DNA of 64,000 bases from Torymus aiolomorphi (taxonomy: Eukaryota; Arthropoda; Insecta; Hymenoptera; Torymidae). The position numbers were made by a program, and so were the translations under genes. Of the stretch, positions 1-10,259 are shown one piece after another. Numbering within the stretch: position 1 is the stretch's first letter; each line of letters opens with the position of its first letter. Below the pieces are notes generated by a model, which saw only the letters and a list, made by a program, of their open reading frames with translations, was not told the DNA's origin and did no database searches. The DNA lies in the NCBI GenBank assembly GCA_036365515.1, contig CM070876.1, positions 40,736,195 to 40,800,194 of the forward strand. The letters are read 5' to 3'.

Positions 1-388
1 TCTTTATACATGTTTCACATCCACTTAATACAATATTTAATAAACTAAAAGTATTCAATAACTATGAATTAATTGATCAAAGTTAATATTAAAAAATAAA
101 GTAATATTAAGAATAAATGTTCTAATTTATCGTGTCACTCATGTTGCACTATATAATGAAGAAAATGAAATGATCTAACAAGCGAGCGATAGCGTAATGG
201 ATAGCGTATTTGCATAGTACCCGAGTGACCCGGGTTCGAATCTCGATCATGTAAAAAATTTTTCTGCGTTTTTTTCTGCGATAAAATAGTGTAAAATTAA
301 TAATAATGTGAATATATGTAAAAATAGTTAGAATATTATTTAAATAATATTCTAAAATATAAAAATGTACCTTCAAATACGGGATATA
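1..388. other. AT-rich intergenic DNA
   Basis: No credible gene is seen. The stretch is AT-rich and contains one tRNA-like sequence, listed separately, followed by poly-A/T-rich DNA that leads into a tandem array. Confidence 0.5.
183..253 (+). repeat. tRNA-derived SINE head or dead tRNA
   Basis: A full match to the pol III A box (TAGCGTAATGG, 190-200) is followed at tRNA-like spacing by a near-perfect B box (GGTTCGAATCT, 233-243). The seven bases before the A box do not pair with those after the T arm, so no acceptor stem forms. An A/T-rich tail follows. A SINE head or a dead tRNA fits better than a working tRNA; no anticodon can be assigned. Confidence 0.4.
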
Positions 389-790
389 CCCTTCGAAATT
401 TATTGTTAGTAATATTTACAAAATATTTTCTAATTAATTCACAATATTAATTCCTGAATCCTTCCAAAAATCTTTCATTGAAAGGATTCTGCAATAATAC
501 AGGATTTTATAACCTTCGAAATTTTTTGTTAGTAATATTTACAAAATATTTTTTAATTAATTTACAATATTACTATATCCTTCCAAAAAATCTTTCATTG
601 AACAATAATACGAAATTTATACCCTTCGAAATTTATTTTTAGTAGTAATATTTACAAAATATTTTCTAATTAATTCACAATATTAATTCCTGAATCCTTC
701 CAAAAATCTTTCATTGAAAGGATTCTGTAATAATACGGGATTGATACCTTTAGAAATTTATTGTTGGTAATATTTACAAAATATTTTCGA
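389..790. repeat. AT-rich tandem repeat, four units of about 110-125 bp
   Basis: Units start near 389, 512, 622 and 747. They share 'ccttcgaaattt', 'agtaatatttacaaaatatt', 'attcctgaatccttcc' and 'aaatctttcattgaaagg'. The same unit resumes at about 4927-5010 beyond the LINE, so the LINE probably landed inside the array. No coding potential is seen. Confidence 0.75.
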
Positions 791-840
791 ATTATTTTTT
801 TTTATTTTACTAAACCAGAACAAAATTACATAGAGTAAAG

Positions 841-881
841 TCCTCAGAGGTAGATATAAACTACCTGTACAAGGGCTGGTA
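841..881 (-). other. Conserved LINE 3' UTR hairpin, copy 1
   Basis: On the minus strand AGGTAG pairs with CTACCT, closed below by CCCTT facing GAGGA. The same two-step hairpin occurs at 10351-10393 and 39593-39637 in the other LINE copies, with compensatory base changes. It may be the element that the reverse transcriptase recognises; that role is inference. Confidence 0.55.
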
Positions 882-1054
882 CACCCATCTTTGATGGATT
901 CTTGCCGAATGTGCCTGCTCAGTTTCAAAATCTTGCAATCTCATTGGACAATTCGAGTGTAACCATTAACCTTCAATTGGAATCGGCCAACGGGATTCCA
1001 GGATTTTGAAACTGAGGAGGCACGTTCGGCAAGAATCTGTCAAGGATGGGTGTA
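880..1054. mobile_element. Foldback MITE in LINE 3' UTR
   Basis: Two arms of about 70 bp (880-950 and 985-1054) are imperfect reverse complements. They run from TACACCCATC to GATGGGTGTA and both contain TTCTTGCCGAA and CAGTTTCAAAATC. The outermost TA on each side may be a TA target duplication, as in Tc1/mariner-type MITEs. It encodes nothing. Confidence 0.7.
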
Positions 1055-1216
1055 CATGAATATTTAAGACTATACTTATACACTACAGCTTATATACTAG
1101 GTATTAAATATTTAAATCTTAAACATTTAATATTGTCAATAGAATTGTCAAAACTTAACGCAAGAAAAACAATATGTATACATTTGTTCATTATATATAT
1201 TTTTTTAGTTTATTTT

Positions 1217-3469
1217 TTAGTACATTTTCCTATTAAGACTTTTGCAATAGAGCTTTTTTAGATCATTAGGTAAGCAATTAAAAGTTTTAATTGCTACCCT
1301 AAAACTGTTTTCATCACTAACAGCCTTTTGTACTTTTGACAATTGAATACTTTTAGATCGGGTTAAGGATGTGCTTTTTTCATAAATTTCTTTGAGGTAT
1401 GAGTAATGATAAACTAAAGACTCTAAAGTAAAGACTTGTCTTATCTTTAAGGGTATATTACTCACGTAGGAGTTCTTCTGTATAATTTTTAGTATTCTTG
1501 ATTGTATATTTTGCAATAGGTTCATGTTATTTTTGTAGATCCCTCCCTATGCAATAATACCATAATTTATATGACTGAAAGAATGCATAATACATAATCA
1601 TTAATGATTTTATATCCATATAATTTTTTACTTTGGCAAAGATAAAAATTAGATATTTAGTTTTATTTATGATATATTTAATATGTTGGTCCCATTTCAT
1701 GTTATAATCAAAAACTATTCCAAGATACTTGTACGTTGAGATTCTTTTAATTTCCTGTCTATGTATTTCAATTTTAATTCTATTTGGCACACTGTCACAA
1801 TAATTTCCTAACGTCATAAAGACAGTTTTGCTCGTATTTAAAGACAGTCTGTTCACCGCTAGCCAATTCGCTATTTTGTCTAAAAAGCTGTTCATTTTAT
1901 CCTGTGCACGTGACCACGTGTTGTCACCCGATATGACGGCAGTGTCATCCGCATAGGAAAGAACTGTATTACTTGGCATATCTACCAATAGGTCATTAAT
2001 GTATAGTATAAATAACAGTGGGCCTTAGTAGTTTTACCTATTTCGACAGTATTGATAGGGCAAATAAAGATCGTTTTTGGATTTCTTGCAATTACTTTTG
2101 TACCACCATTCACAGGTTGTATGATGTTTTTACTTAAGGTAGCACCAACTTCACAAAAATATGAGTTCATGTGGTTTGCAACGGTTTCTTTGTCAGAGAT
2201 TTTTTGTTTATTTATACAAATATGCTGAATTGTCTTATTGTCTTTCTTTGTTTTTCCTAGCTTGTTATTAATGATTTCCCATAGTTGTTTTGGGTCATTT
2301 ATACTTTTTTCTATCTTATCTCTTTCGTACTTAAATTTAGCTTCTTTTATCACTCTATCCAATACTTTTGTATATTTTTTGTAGTCTTGTTTTAGGACTG
2401 TACAATTTGGATTCATTTTATATAACTTATAAAGTATTTCTTTTTTTTTACACGATGTAATTAATGCTGGTGAGATCCAATCTTTCCTTGGGACACTGCC
2501 CCTATCTCTCTTTTTTGTTGTTTTATTGGAAGAGGCATAATTTATACAATTTTGGATCTGACTTATTAGTAAATTGACTGCTTCATTTGGTTCCTGTATT
2601 AACAAAATAGGATTCCAGTCTGTCAAAGTAGCTTTATTTTTTAATTTATTGTAGTTCATAATCCTAGTTTGTTTATTATTCTCTTGTTTTAGTATAAGAT
2701 CTAAGGCAACAATTAAAGGGTAGTGATCACTAATTTCGTTGGTGCAGAGTTTATATGCTTTTGGAGCAATAGAATTTGATTTAAAGAAAAAATTGTCAAT
2801 ACACGTACCACCGTAGCCGCCTTCTGCCGGTCTAGTTATACCTAAAAAGCATGGGATATATTCTTTTTCAGTGAAATTATTTAAAAATTTCGCGGTAGCA
2901 TTATCATCTTTGATAATGTCTATGTTAAAATAGCCAACGATCATGTGATTTTTAGTATTTTTGTTGTTATCAATATATTTTTTAATTGATTGAATGTATT
3001 CTAGTTTCTGAAAGCTATGAGATCTATAAGATGCCGAAATTCGAAAGGTTTCATTATTGTTTATAAGGATATCCGTACAAGTAATATTTAGATTATCAAT
3101 AACTATAGTTTCGGTATTTTCTATGATATCTTCTCTAATATACAAGGAAACGCCATCTGCTTTGTTTATATTACCTTCGTTATAATGCAGTTTGTAACCT
3201 GGAATATTGAAAAGACCAGTATTTTCGAGCGTCCACGTTTCCGTGCATATTATTATATTCGGTTTAGTATTAGTTCTACTTATTAGCAATTCAAGCTCTT
3301 CTAGATTTTTGCTTAAACTTCTTATATTAACATATAGGGTATAAAATTTATACTTTTTTAGGAAAGAATTCAAAATTCTTACGTCACTACATTCTTTTTC
3401 CGATTGTATAAAATTTTCAATTTCACTGTCAAAGTTTGTATCACTTAAATTAAAAGTGTGTTGATCCAT
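1217..3469 (-). pseudogene. LINE ORF2: AP endonuclease plus reverse transcriptase, broken
   Basis: ORF2 would nick target DNA and copy the LINE RNA in place. The first 495 codons (3469 to 1982) hold an exonuclease/endonuclease/phosphatase fold with TETW, a changed GYFNID (normally GDFNID) and a SDHYP end motif. Near 2025 the frame jumps straight from the fingers to the 'GPLLFILYINDL' segment, so roughly 150 residues of the RT palm are deleted and the frame is lost. YADDTAVI follows at about 1945. A second frameshift and an in-frame TAG near 1555 separate the C-terminal thumb (1525-1217). ORF2 begins inside the end of ORF1, overlapping it by 20 bases. The copy cannot be active. Confidence 0.85.
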
Positions 3470-4882
3470 CTTGCGTATTATTGGTAGGCGAACTGAGGGT
3501 GAGGTCTTGTTGTGAGTAGAATCTAGATCTTGTTGTTACCGATGTAAGTGAGGACGAACTTCCAAGCCTGGGTTTTGCCAGTATTAATTCGGTTCCGCCC
3601 ACCTGAGTTTGTAATGTAGTTGGTGAATTAGTTAACTCTTGCGTCCGTTTCTTGAAGTTATCTACCTTACCGAGGAATCTTGGTAAGTCAGGTTTTATTA
3701 TATATTCAGTAGTGTTCATAGCCTTGTGTACCTTAGCATTCAAAATTTTGCATTCTTGTCTGTCAGTGATAACATGATCAGTATTATAGTCGTTGCCAAA
3801 TGTCTTATTTGAGAAGCTACAGTTGACGCAGCACTGTTTCTCTGATGTGCAATTTTCTGTTAGATGCGTTCCCGCACATTTTAAACAGGTTGGGCTGTTC
3901 TTACACCTTTGGCCATTATGACCCAATCTACCACACTTATAACATGGTTTACATGGTTTCACATTTATTATATCGTAAACTTTGCAATTCTGATAACCAA
4001 TGAATAATCTGTCTTTATTTTCTTTAATATGTTTGTGCATTTCAGCCGTTATTTCCATGATGACCGTTACTTTACTGCTTTTGTCATTGCCAGCTACGTG
4101 TAATATTTTACCCTTTTTATCTAAATTTGAAAAATTTCTTTGGTTTATGTCATTTTCGATTGCTTTTAGATCAGACTTGAATTCATTTTCAATGCCAATT
4201 ATTCTTATGACGGGCTTACTAAGCTGTCCTTCTTTGACCTTGTAGAGGTGGTTGAGCTTGGCGTCTAATATTCTTTTTGCTGTCTTGGTACTTTTCTCGT
4301 TCATGCATGCTATTGAAATTACATCTTTACTTTTCATATAAATTTTTTTCGTTTAGATTGATTTTTCTTTAAGTAGATAGTGGAATACTTTTTCCTTTAT
4401 CACAGATTTCTCTTCTTTGTTTTTTCTTGTCACTACAATTTTCGGCACTTTTTTGGGTTGTGGTATGTGTATATTTTTTGGGTTGAGGTATGTGCATCAG
4501 CATATGTTTCCTTGTATTTACTCGGTCGTTCCTTTTCTTTCGTTAGAATTTCGTTTAAAAGCAGATTTTTATGTTTCAATTCAGTATTTAGTTCCCTAAG
4601 CAGCTGGTTTTCTGTTATTAGTGCACTTACTTTATCACTGTCCTTGTCTTCGCATGTAGTCTCATCCAGCTCATCAACTTGCATTCTGTTTTCTTGAAGG
4701 AGGCCCTCATAGTTGACTTTAAGTTTACTGTACTCTGATTCTATTTTCCTATAGTTTTTACTAAGATTCTCAATCGCTTTAGTTTCAGTTTGCAGATCTT
4801 CTTGTAGTTTTAGTAACACAGCACGTGTGGGATCTTGATTTGAGGTTATGCTCAAATCATGTGCATCACACACAACTAACAC
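3450..4882 (-). pseudogene. LINE ORF1: coiled-coil, zinc-knuckle RNA-binding protein
   Basis: ORF1 of this LINE family is a nucleic-acid chaperone that packages the element RNA. Two pieces in different frames are seen. The piece 4882-4433 begins in the last part of a PHD-like finger (VVCDAH) and is then mostly coiled coil. The piece 4337-3450 carries an RRM-like region and three CCHC-type knuckles (CYKCGRLGHNGQRC, CLKCAGTHLTENC and a CVNC-type third). Its order matches ORF1 of the LINE at 48.4-49.9 kb, residue motif by residue motif. The frame break near 4400 and the missing N-terminus make it a pseudogene. Confidence 0.8.
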
Positions 4883-4925
4883 ACTGTGTATGTATCTTAC
4901 ATTTTTTTCCTATTAAAGTCACTTT

Positions 4926-5400
4926 TATGAAAAAATATTTCTAATTCACAATATTAATTCCTGAATCCTTCCAAAAATCTTTCATTGAAAGTATCGTGTA
5001 ATAATATAACATAACCAATGAAATATTTATAGAATAATTCCTAATTTATTTTTAATATGATTTCATGAATTCTTACAAAAAGCTTGCATTGAAAAGATTC
5101 TGTAATAATGCTATGTCCGGGGTATTTTCCTTTCAGAAATAATTTCAGAAATAATTTTGAAATATCTTTTAGTAACCTTTTGGTAATAATTGGTGGATCC
5201 TTTCAGAAATCTTCCATTAAACAAATTTTGCAATTATAATATAATTTTTTTTTATTTATTTCATTGAATTAATTTTGAAAGAAAAATACCCCGGATATAG
5301 CATTATTACAGAATCCTTTCACTGAATCGTTTCTGAAAGAATAAAATTATTTCATGTATTCTTTCAGAATCGTTTCAGAATTAATACATGCTGTGTGAGG
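4926..5400. repeat. Tandem-array remnant and inverted repeat
   Basis: 4927-5010 resumes the array unit seen at 389-790. Further on, about 5094-5140 (gattctgtaataatgcta, then ccggggtatttt) is the reverse complement of about 5280-5325. This makes an AT-rich foldback of some 230 bp. No gene is visible. Confidence 0.6.
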
Positions 5401-5512
5401 GTGCGGAACTACAAATGCCCCTTAGACGCGATAGTTTAGATTCATTACCGCCCTGTTAAAAAAAATCATATGACAATCACTTGATAAATCACGCCAAAAA
5501 CTCAATTGATTT

Positions 5513-5565
5513 TCATATGATTTTCATATGATTGTCATATGATTGTCATATGATTCTCGTGTGAC
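5513..5565. repeat. Short tandem repeat around CATATGAT
   Basis: Four to five consecutive 11-base units of the form ttNtcatatga occur, two with 'ttttcatatga' and two with 'ttgtcatatga', followed by decayed units. CATATG makes each unit partly palindromic. Confidence 0.7.
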
Positions 5566-5707
5566 TCTCATGTCCCCAATTTATTAAATATATATTCAAA
5601 TAATTTTGTATAATTAGTCAACAGAAGATTAGGGAAATAAAATCAATGGAAATGATTTATTTAAATCTATTGTAATACAGAATTCAGGAGCGGACGGTAT
5701 TAAATAC

Positions 5708-6056
5708 CAAGGTAAAGAATTTAACGGAAACAAACGCCATAAAAAGCTTAAATGTTAAAGCAAATATCCAAAACAGACAGGTAAAATCAGAAATAGGTCA
5801 AGTCATCATAAAGCACATCCAACAAAGAAAATTTTTATACATTGAATACCGTGGAGAAGGATGTTTAAAAAAACAACGGAAAAAGAAAGAAGGCTCATGG
5901 TTTTTGACATGAGCTTTCACGGCTCGAGAAATTTTGCTTTGTTGGATGTGCTTTATGATGACTTGACCTATTCCTGCTTTTACCTGTCTGTTTTGGATAT
6001 TTGCTTTAACCTTTAAGCTTTTTATGGCGTTTGTTTCCGTTAAATTCTTTACCTTC
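5708..6056. mobile_element. Foldback element, arms of about 125-135 bp
   Basis: The arm at 5708-5845 (with acggaaacaaacgccat and aaacagacaggtaaa) is nearly the reverse complement of 5932-6056. A spacer of about 85 bp separates them. It has no ORF and looks like a non-autonomous DNA element. It abuts the 12-mer repeat element at about 6057. Confidence 0.7.
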
Positions 6057-6520
6057 CCTTATAAAAATATCCTATAGAAAATCCTGTAGGAAATGCTATA
6101 GGAAATCCTGTAGGCATTCCGTAGAAATCCTATAGGAATCCTATAGGATACTCTATAGGCAGTCCTATATGAAATTCTATATAGGAAGTTCTATAGGAAA
6201 TCCTATGTGAATTTCGCGCTTTTCCTGTAGGAAATCCTATAGGAAATCCTATAGGAAATTCTGTAGGTAATTCTGTAGGAAAAACTGTAGACAATTTTAC
6301 ATGGAAAATCCTGCAGGGAATTCTGGAGTATTTTCGTGAAAACAGTTTATAGAGGTTTAGCATCTTATTAAGCGCTGTAACATCGCACAGCAGAATCAGT
6401 GGCAAACAGTCCTAGATAAGGAGTTGCACCTAGGGACTGCCGTGCACGACTGCCGGCGCTTGCCGATTAAGCCCAATGAGCTCAGATATCAAAATCAAGG
6501 TAATCCTTGTCATATTGCTC
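6057..6520 (-). mobile_element. 12-mer (ATAGGAAATCCT) repeat element, copy 1
   Basis: About 180 bp of degenerate 'ATAGGAAATCCT'-type repeats are followed, on the minus-strand reading, by unique sequence ending near 'tgacaaggattaccttg'. A second copy in the opposite orientation lies at 56160-56612. Both copies keep an open frame of 91 codons (6405-6130 here) with PIGFPIGFP repeats. That frame is probably a by-product of the repeat and not a gene, because the two copies are too alike for selection to be judged. Confidence 0.7.
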
Positions 6521-7230
6521 GGCACGGAATTGCTGAGTGCTACGCCAGGCGGAAAGAGGGCTGGTGGTCCCAGCATGGATTTATTGGCAGTGCCGTCCTT
6601 AAAGGCAACGAGGCCCTAGGCCGAGAACATGATTGGGGCCCCTTTAAGGAATTTATTTTTCAAAAATTTCTTTTGAAGAAATGTAGAATATAATAAATTT
6701 TTATATTTATAGTATAAATATAAAATTTTACTTATAATCTATTATTACTTTATTATTTATATATTTTCTTATTATTATTACATCATACTTTTTACAAAGT
6801 TTACCTTAAATCATTTATTGAGCATAAATATATATAAGTATCTGGAAGGACCTATTCTGGGATATTGAAAGATTTTCTTAGGATCATTGTACAATGAAAA
6901 AGTTCCTTATAATGAAAAACATTATAGAATACACTTGACTAAAGAAATAATGACCCTCAGGTTATTGACTTTCGCAACGACGCCAGCGTTGCCAGATTAA
7001 AGGGTTTCCCTCTAGATCTAGAGGGATTTTGTGCCGTCTAAATGGGAAACAGAGGGGGAAGGGAAAAAATATCTAAAGGGACATTTGAAGGGAAATTATC
7101 TATGCAGCATTAATATCAAATCGGCCGGTGCCACATGTGCACATACGCTTGTGTACGGATGCGGACGAACGTGGTAAGGGAGCATACTGGTAGCCAATCA
7201 TAGCTTACTTTTCTTCCACTCGAGTCAAGC
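6521..7230. other. Intergenic DNA without recognised genes
   Basis: AT-rich DNA. An 18-base perfect palindrome CCCTCTAGATCTAGAGGG lies at 7008-7025. No supported ORF or RNA gene is seen. Confidence 0.5.
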
Positions 7231-8347
7231 TCGCGTCAGACGTGCATACAAAGCAAAATAATTATGTAAATAATTATTAACCCCAAGTAGGCGGGGGATG
7301 CGAGATCCACGCGTATACGGGAGCGCGTCAGACATGCATACAAGGCAAAATAATTATGTAAATAATTCTTAATACTAAGTAGGCGGGGGATGCGAGATCT
7401 ACGTGTATACGGGAGCGAGTCTGACGTGCATACAAGGCAAAATAATTATGTAAACAATTCTTAACCCTAAGTAGGCGGGGGATGCGAGATCCACGCGTAT
7501 ACGGGAGCGAGTCAGACGTGCATACAAGGCAAAATAATTATTTAAGCAATTCTTAACCCCAAGTAGGCGGGGGAAGCGAGTTCCACGCGTATACGGGAGC
7601 GAGTCAGACGTGCATACATGGCAAAATAATTATTTAAACAATTCTTAACCCTAAGTAGGCGGGGGATGCAAGTTCCACGCGTATACGGGAGCGAGTCAGA
7701 CGTGCATATGAAGCAAAATAATTATTTAAATAATTCTGAATCCGAACTAGGCAGGGAATGCGAGTTTCACGCGTATACGCGAATAAGGCAGACGTGTATA
7801 CATAGCAAAATAATTATTTAAATAATTCTTAACCCCAAGTAGGCGGAAGGTGAATGTTCTACGCGTATACGGGAGCATCCCCCACCTGCTAGGGGTTAAG
7901 AATTATTTAAATAATTATTTTGCCTTGTATGCGCGTCTGACGCGCTCCCGTATACGCGTGCAACTCGCATCCCCCGCCTACTTGGGGTTAAGAATTATTT
8001 AAATAATTATTTTGCCTTGTATGCACGTCTATCTCGATACCGTATAGGCATGGTGCTTGCACCTTCTGCCTACTTGGGGTTAAGAATTATTTAAATAATT
8101 ATTTAGCTTTGTATGCACGTCTGACTCGCTCCCGTATACGCATGGAACTCGCATCCCCTACCTACTTGGGGTTAAGAATTATTTACATAATTATTTTGCC
8201 TTGTATATACGTCTGACGCTCTTCCGTATACGCGTGGAACTGGCATCTCTCGCCTACTTGGGGTTAAAAATTGTTTAAATAATTATTTTGCTATGTTTGC
8301 ACGTTTGACTCGCTCCCGTATACGCGTGGAACTCGCATCCCCCGCCT
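7231..8347. repeat. 92-bp satellite in two opposed blocks (giant palindrome)
   Basis: In the left block 'gtcagacgtg' recurs at 7235, 7327, 7419, 7511, 7603, 7695 and about 7787, an exact 92-base period. Each unit holds gcaaaataattat, aagtaggcggggga and cgcgtatacgggag. At about 7876 the orientation flips and about five inverted units run to 8347. The whole locus could fold on itself. No ORF is conserved across units. Confidence 0.9.
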
Positions 8348-8962
8348 AACTTAATAAATCTCATTATTACATGAAAAAAAATATTTTATAAAATTTTATA
8401 ATAACTTACACAAAAAATTAACTTCTCTACTAAACGTGGGACAAACTTTTATGCTATATCTATCAAATTTTACCGTAATAAACTCTACTGTAATTTTTGC
8501 TATAACAGATAAGTAGAATGTAGAAATTCACGATAAAAAAATAACACCGAGACGGAGGCTCGAACCCTCAACCTTTAGATTACTAAGCCGTTCCTCTTAC
8601 AACTGAGCCACTGACGCACTTACACGAGAGATGTTTCATCTTGTGTACATGCTATACACAGTGTTGTATAACCACATATTAATGAATTTCACCACTTAAA
8701 TTATTTATTTATTATTTCTTTTATTATCTATGTATCTATATAAATATTACACACATTTAGCTATATAAATATTACATACTTTAATTGAATTAACCACTTT
8801 GCAGTATAATAGAAGCATGGAAAGAATAAATAATGTTTATGTCACGTGTTACGGCGTGGATCAGTGAACTAGCTAGTGAAATTTATATTAATTTGTAATA
8901 AAAATTATTTTATACTTTAATAACATTTAAATTTCTAATTTTTAGTAGATTATTTAGTAAAA
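8348..8962. other. AT-rich intergenic DNA with one tRNA-like sequence
   Basis: No supported gene is seen. A minus-strand tRNA-like segment is listed separately. Confidence 0.5.
8548..8618 (-). repeat. tRNA-like sequence, minus strand
   Basis: On the minus strand a near A box (TGGCTCAGTTG) and a B-box-like GGTTCGAGCCT occur at tRNA spacing. The T arm can form (GAGG/CCTC), but the acceptor arms do not pair and the anticodon arm folds poorly. It is probably a tRNA pseudogene or a SINE part. Confidence 0.35.
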
Positions 8963-9003
8963 ATGATAAACTTACGTGGGAAGTACGTGAAGTATACCGA
9001 GAC

Positions 9004-9033
9004 TGTACGGCAGGGTAATTCTACCTGCCGTAC
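9004..9033. other. Short perfect hairpin
   Basis: GTACGGCAGG pairs with CCTGCCGTAC around a nine-base AT-rich loop. It lies just upstream of the Penelope-like fragment. No function can be assigned. Confidence 0.5.
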
Positions 9034-9138
9034 TGTGAATAAAAGTGGCTTCCGCGAGCAGAAGAGCCAATCGCCTGGCGTTGCTACAGTTCGAGAGATC
9101 ATGAAGAACCGAGCTACGATGCCAGATGAGTCAAGAGG

Positions 9139-9600
9139 ATGCATGCGAGGATGCTAGGCCACCGAGTCAAATTCGCCGAAGACAAAAATAATATTAATGT
9201 TATTTTCAAATGCATTGACAAATTCTCGAGATTTATTCAATTGGGAAAAGATGGAATGTGTCACATAAACAAATGTAACATTGTTTATAAAATAAACTGT
9301 AATAACTGCAAAGCTTGTTACATAGGCCAATCTTCCAGGAATCTCAAAACTAGAGTAAAGGAACATGAAAGCGACTGTAAACATTTTAGAGAGAAATCAG
9401 CTTTAGTAGAACATATTAATGAAACAACACACTCATTTAACTTTGATAAGATAAAAATACTAGACACAGAAAATAATAAATTCAAGCGATTGTTGTCTGA
9501 AATGCTACGTATTCATGTTAATGCGAATAATATTAATAGAATGTTAGACACAAACAATTCCAAATTTTGTTATAAAAATTTCCTTAATAATAATGTTTAG
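9139..9600 (+). CDS. Penelope-like element C-terminus: GIY-YIG endonuclease (5'-truncated)
   Basis: This open frame is the endonuclease end of a Penelope-like retroelement protein, the domain that nicks DNA for target-primed insertion. It shows the family's Cys pattern (CHINKCNIVYKINCNNC), the variant GIY-YIG core (ACYIGQSSRNLKTRVKEH) at about residues 60-77, and then SALVEHINETTHSF and KILDTE. The first 15 or so codons look unrelated, and no reverse transcriptase precedes it. The copy is therefore truncated and lacks an autonomous start; the listed ATG is only the first in the open frame. A hammerhead ribozyme 270 bases downstream, typical of this group, supports the assignment. Confidence 0.85.
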   Translation: MHARMLGHRVKFAEDKNNINVIFKCIDKFSRFIQLGKDGMCHINKCNIVYKINCNNCKACYIGQSSRNLKTRVKEHESDCKHFREKSALVEHINETTHSFNFDKIKILDTENNKFKRLLSEMLRIHVNANNINRMLDTNNSKFCYKNFLNNNV

Positions 9601-9990
9601 TATTTTGACTATTAAGTTTAGAAAGCATAGTAGTTCGTTAATTTTATACGTAAGGCGAGACAGATACAAGTATTGTGTTTATTCACATACACACTCATAT
9701 GTAACCAAACATATATAAGAATATAACGCGACAGTGAAACTTGTATTCACCGCTCTACCATCTAGCGTGTTGCCGAAAGTTGTTTTTGTAGAAATAACTG
9801 TAAGTTTGTAATACGTGATTTTTGTTTAACATTTGTTTGAATTTACATGTATCTTAACTTTTAGAAATTGGAACCTGATGAGGGCCTTGTAACGTACGTC
9901 ATTCTGTACGGGCCGAAACGTCGTTATTTATTTTAGTGAATAAATAAGTTGATAGTATCACTACCCGAGTCTTATTATCTAAGTTTATGA
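9160..9990 (+). mobile_element. 5'-truncated Penelope-like element
   Basis: This comprises the endonuclease domain, about 260 bases of 3' untranslated sequence and a hammerhead motif at 9872-9925. The left edge is where similarity to the protein family starts; the right edge is approximate. Confidence 0.7.
9868..9928 (+). ncRNA. Hammerhead ribozyme of Penelope type
   Basis: The core CTGATGA (9875-9881) and GAAAC (9915-9919) are followed by GTC (9920-9922), after which cleavage is expected. Stem II is GGGCC against GGGCC (four pairs and one G-G mismatch). Stem I is AAC against GTT. Stem III is only AC against GT, the minimal form reported for Penelope-like elements. All core bases are present; activity is inferred. 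Confidence 0.75.
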
Positions 9991-10259
9991 ATTTAATAAA
10001 AATTTTGTCGCGGAAATACGTTTGGGAACTTCCCAAAGGCAAGAAAAAAAATTTCCGATATCAAAATCCATGCGGAATCTTCCGTTCAGGGGATGCAATC
10101 GGGGCAAAACGGCTACAAATACATGAAAAATACCTTTCAAAAATTTTGTTTATAAAGGGCTAAAATGGTCAAAACGTCGGGATCAGTGAGATTTGAATAT
10201 TTGGAAAGCGATTTTTGCAATTGATAAGCTAATTAACTTCTCCTTCTTTATTATTTTAT
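9991..10259. other. Unassigned DNA
   Basis: No ORF, repeat or RNA gene is recognised here. Confidence 0.4.

Larger units (their letters stand above)
785..4925 (-). mobile_element. LINE-1 of window: APE-type non-LTR retrotransposon, decayed
   Basis: On the minus strand this element holds a zinc-knuckle ORF1, an ORF2 with AP-endonuclease and reverse transcriptase, a 3' UTR with a conserved hairpin, and an A/T-rich tail. The 5' end starts within the ORF1 PHD-like finger, so it is 5'-truncated. RT is internally deleted and frameshifted. A 175-bp MITE sits in the 3' UTR. It is homologous to the LINE at 39.5-49.9 kb. The clade (Jockey, CR1 or L2 side) cannot be settled by eye. Outer limits are approximate because the flanks are a similar AT-rich repeat. 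Confidence 0.85.

Noticed and set aside
183..253. Functional tRNA
   Set aside because: A and B boxes are good but the acceptor stem does not pair and no anticodon arm forms.
6130..6405. Open frame with PIGFPIGFP repeats as a real protein
   Set aside because: It follows the 12-mer DNA repeat. Conservation with the second copy extends equally into non-coding flanks.
7231..8347. CRISPR-like array
   Set aside because: The units are whole 92-bp repeats with no unique spacers and the array inverts midway, in a eukaryotic genome.
8963..9157. 64-codon ORFs on both strands just upstream of the Penelope-like domain
   Set aside because: Antiparallel open frames over a hairpin region with no recognisable domain.
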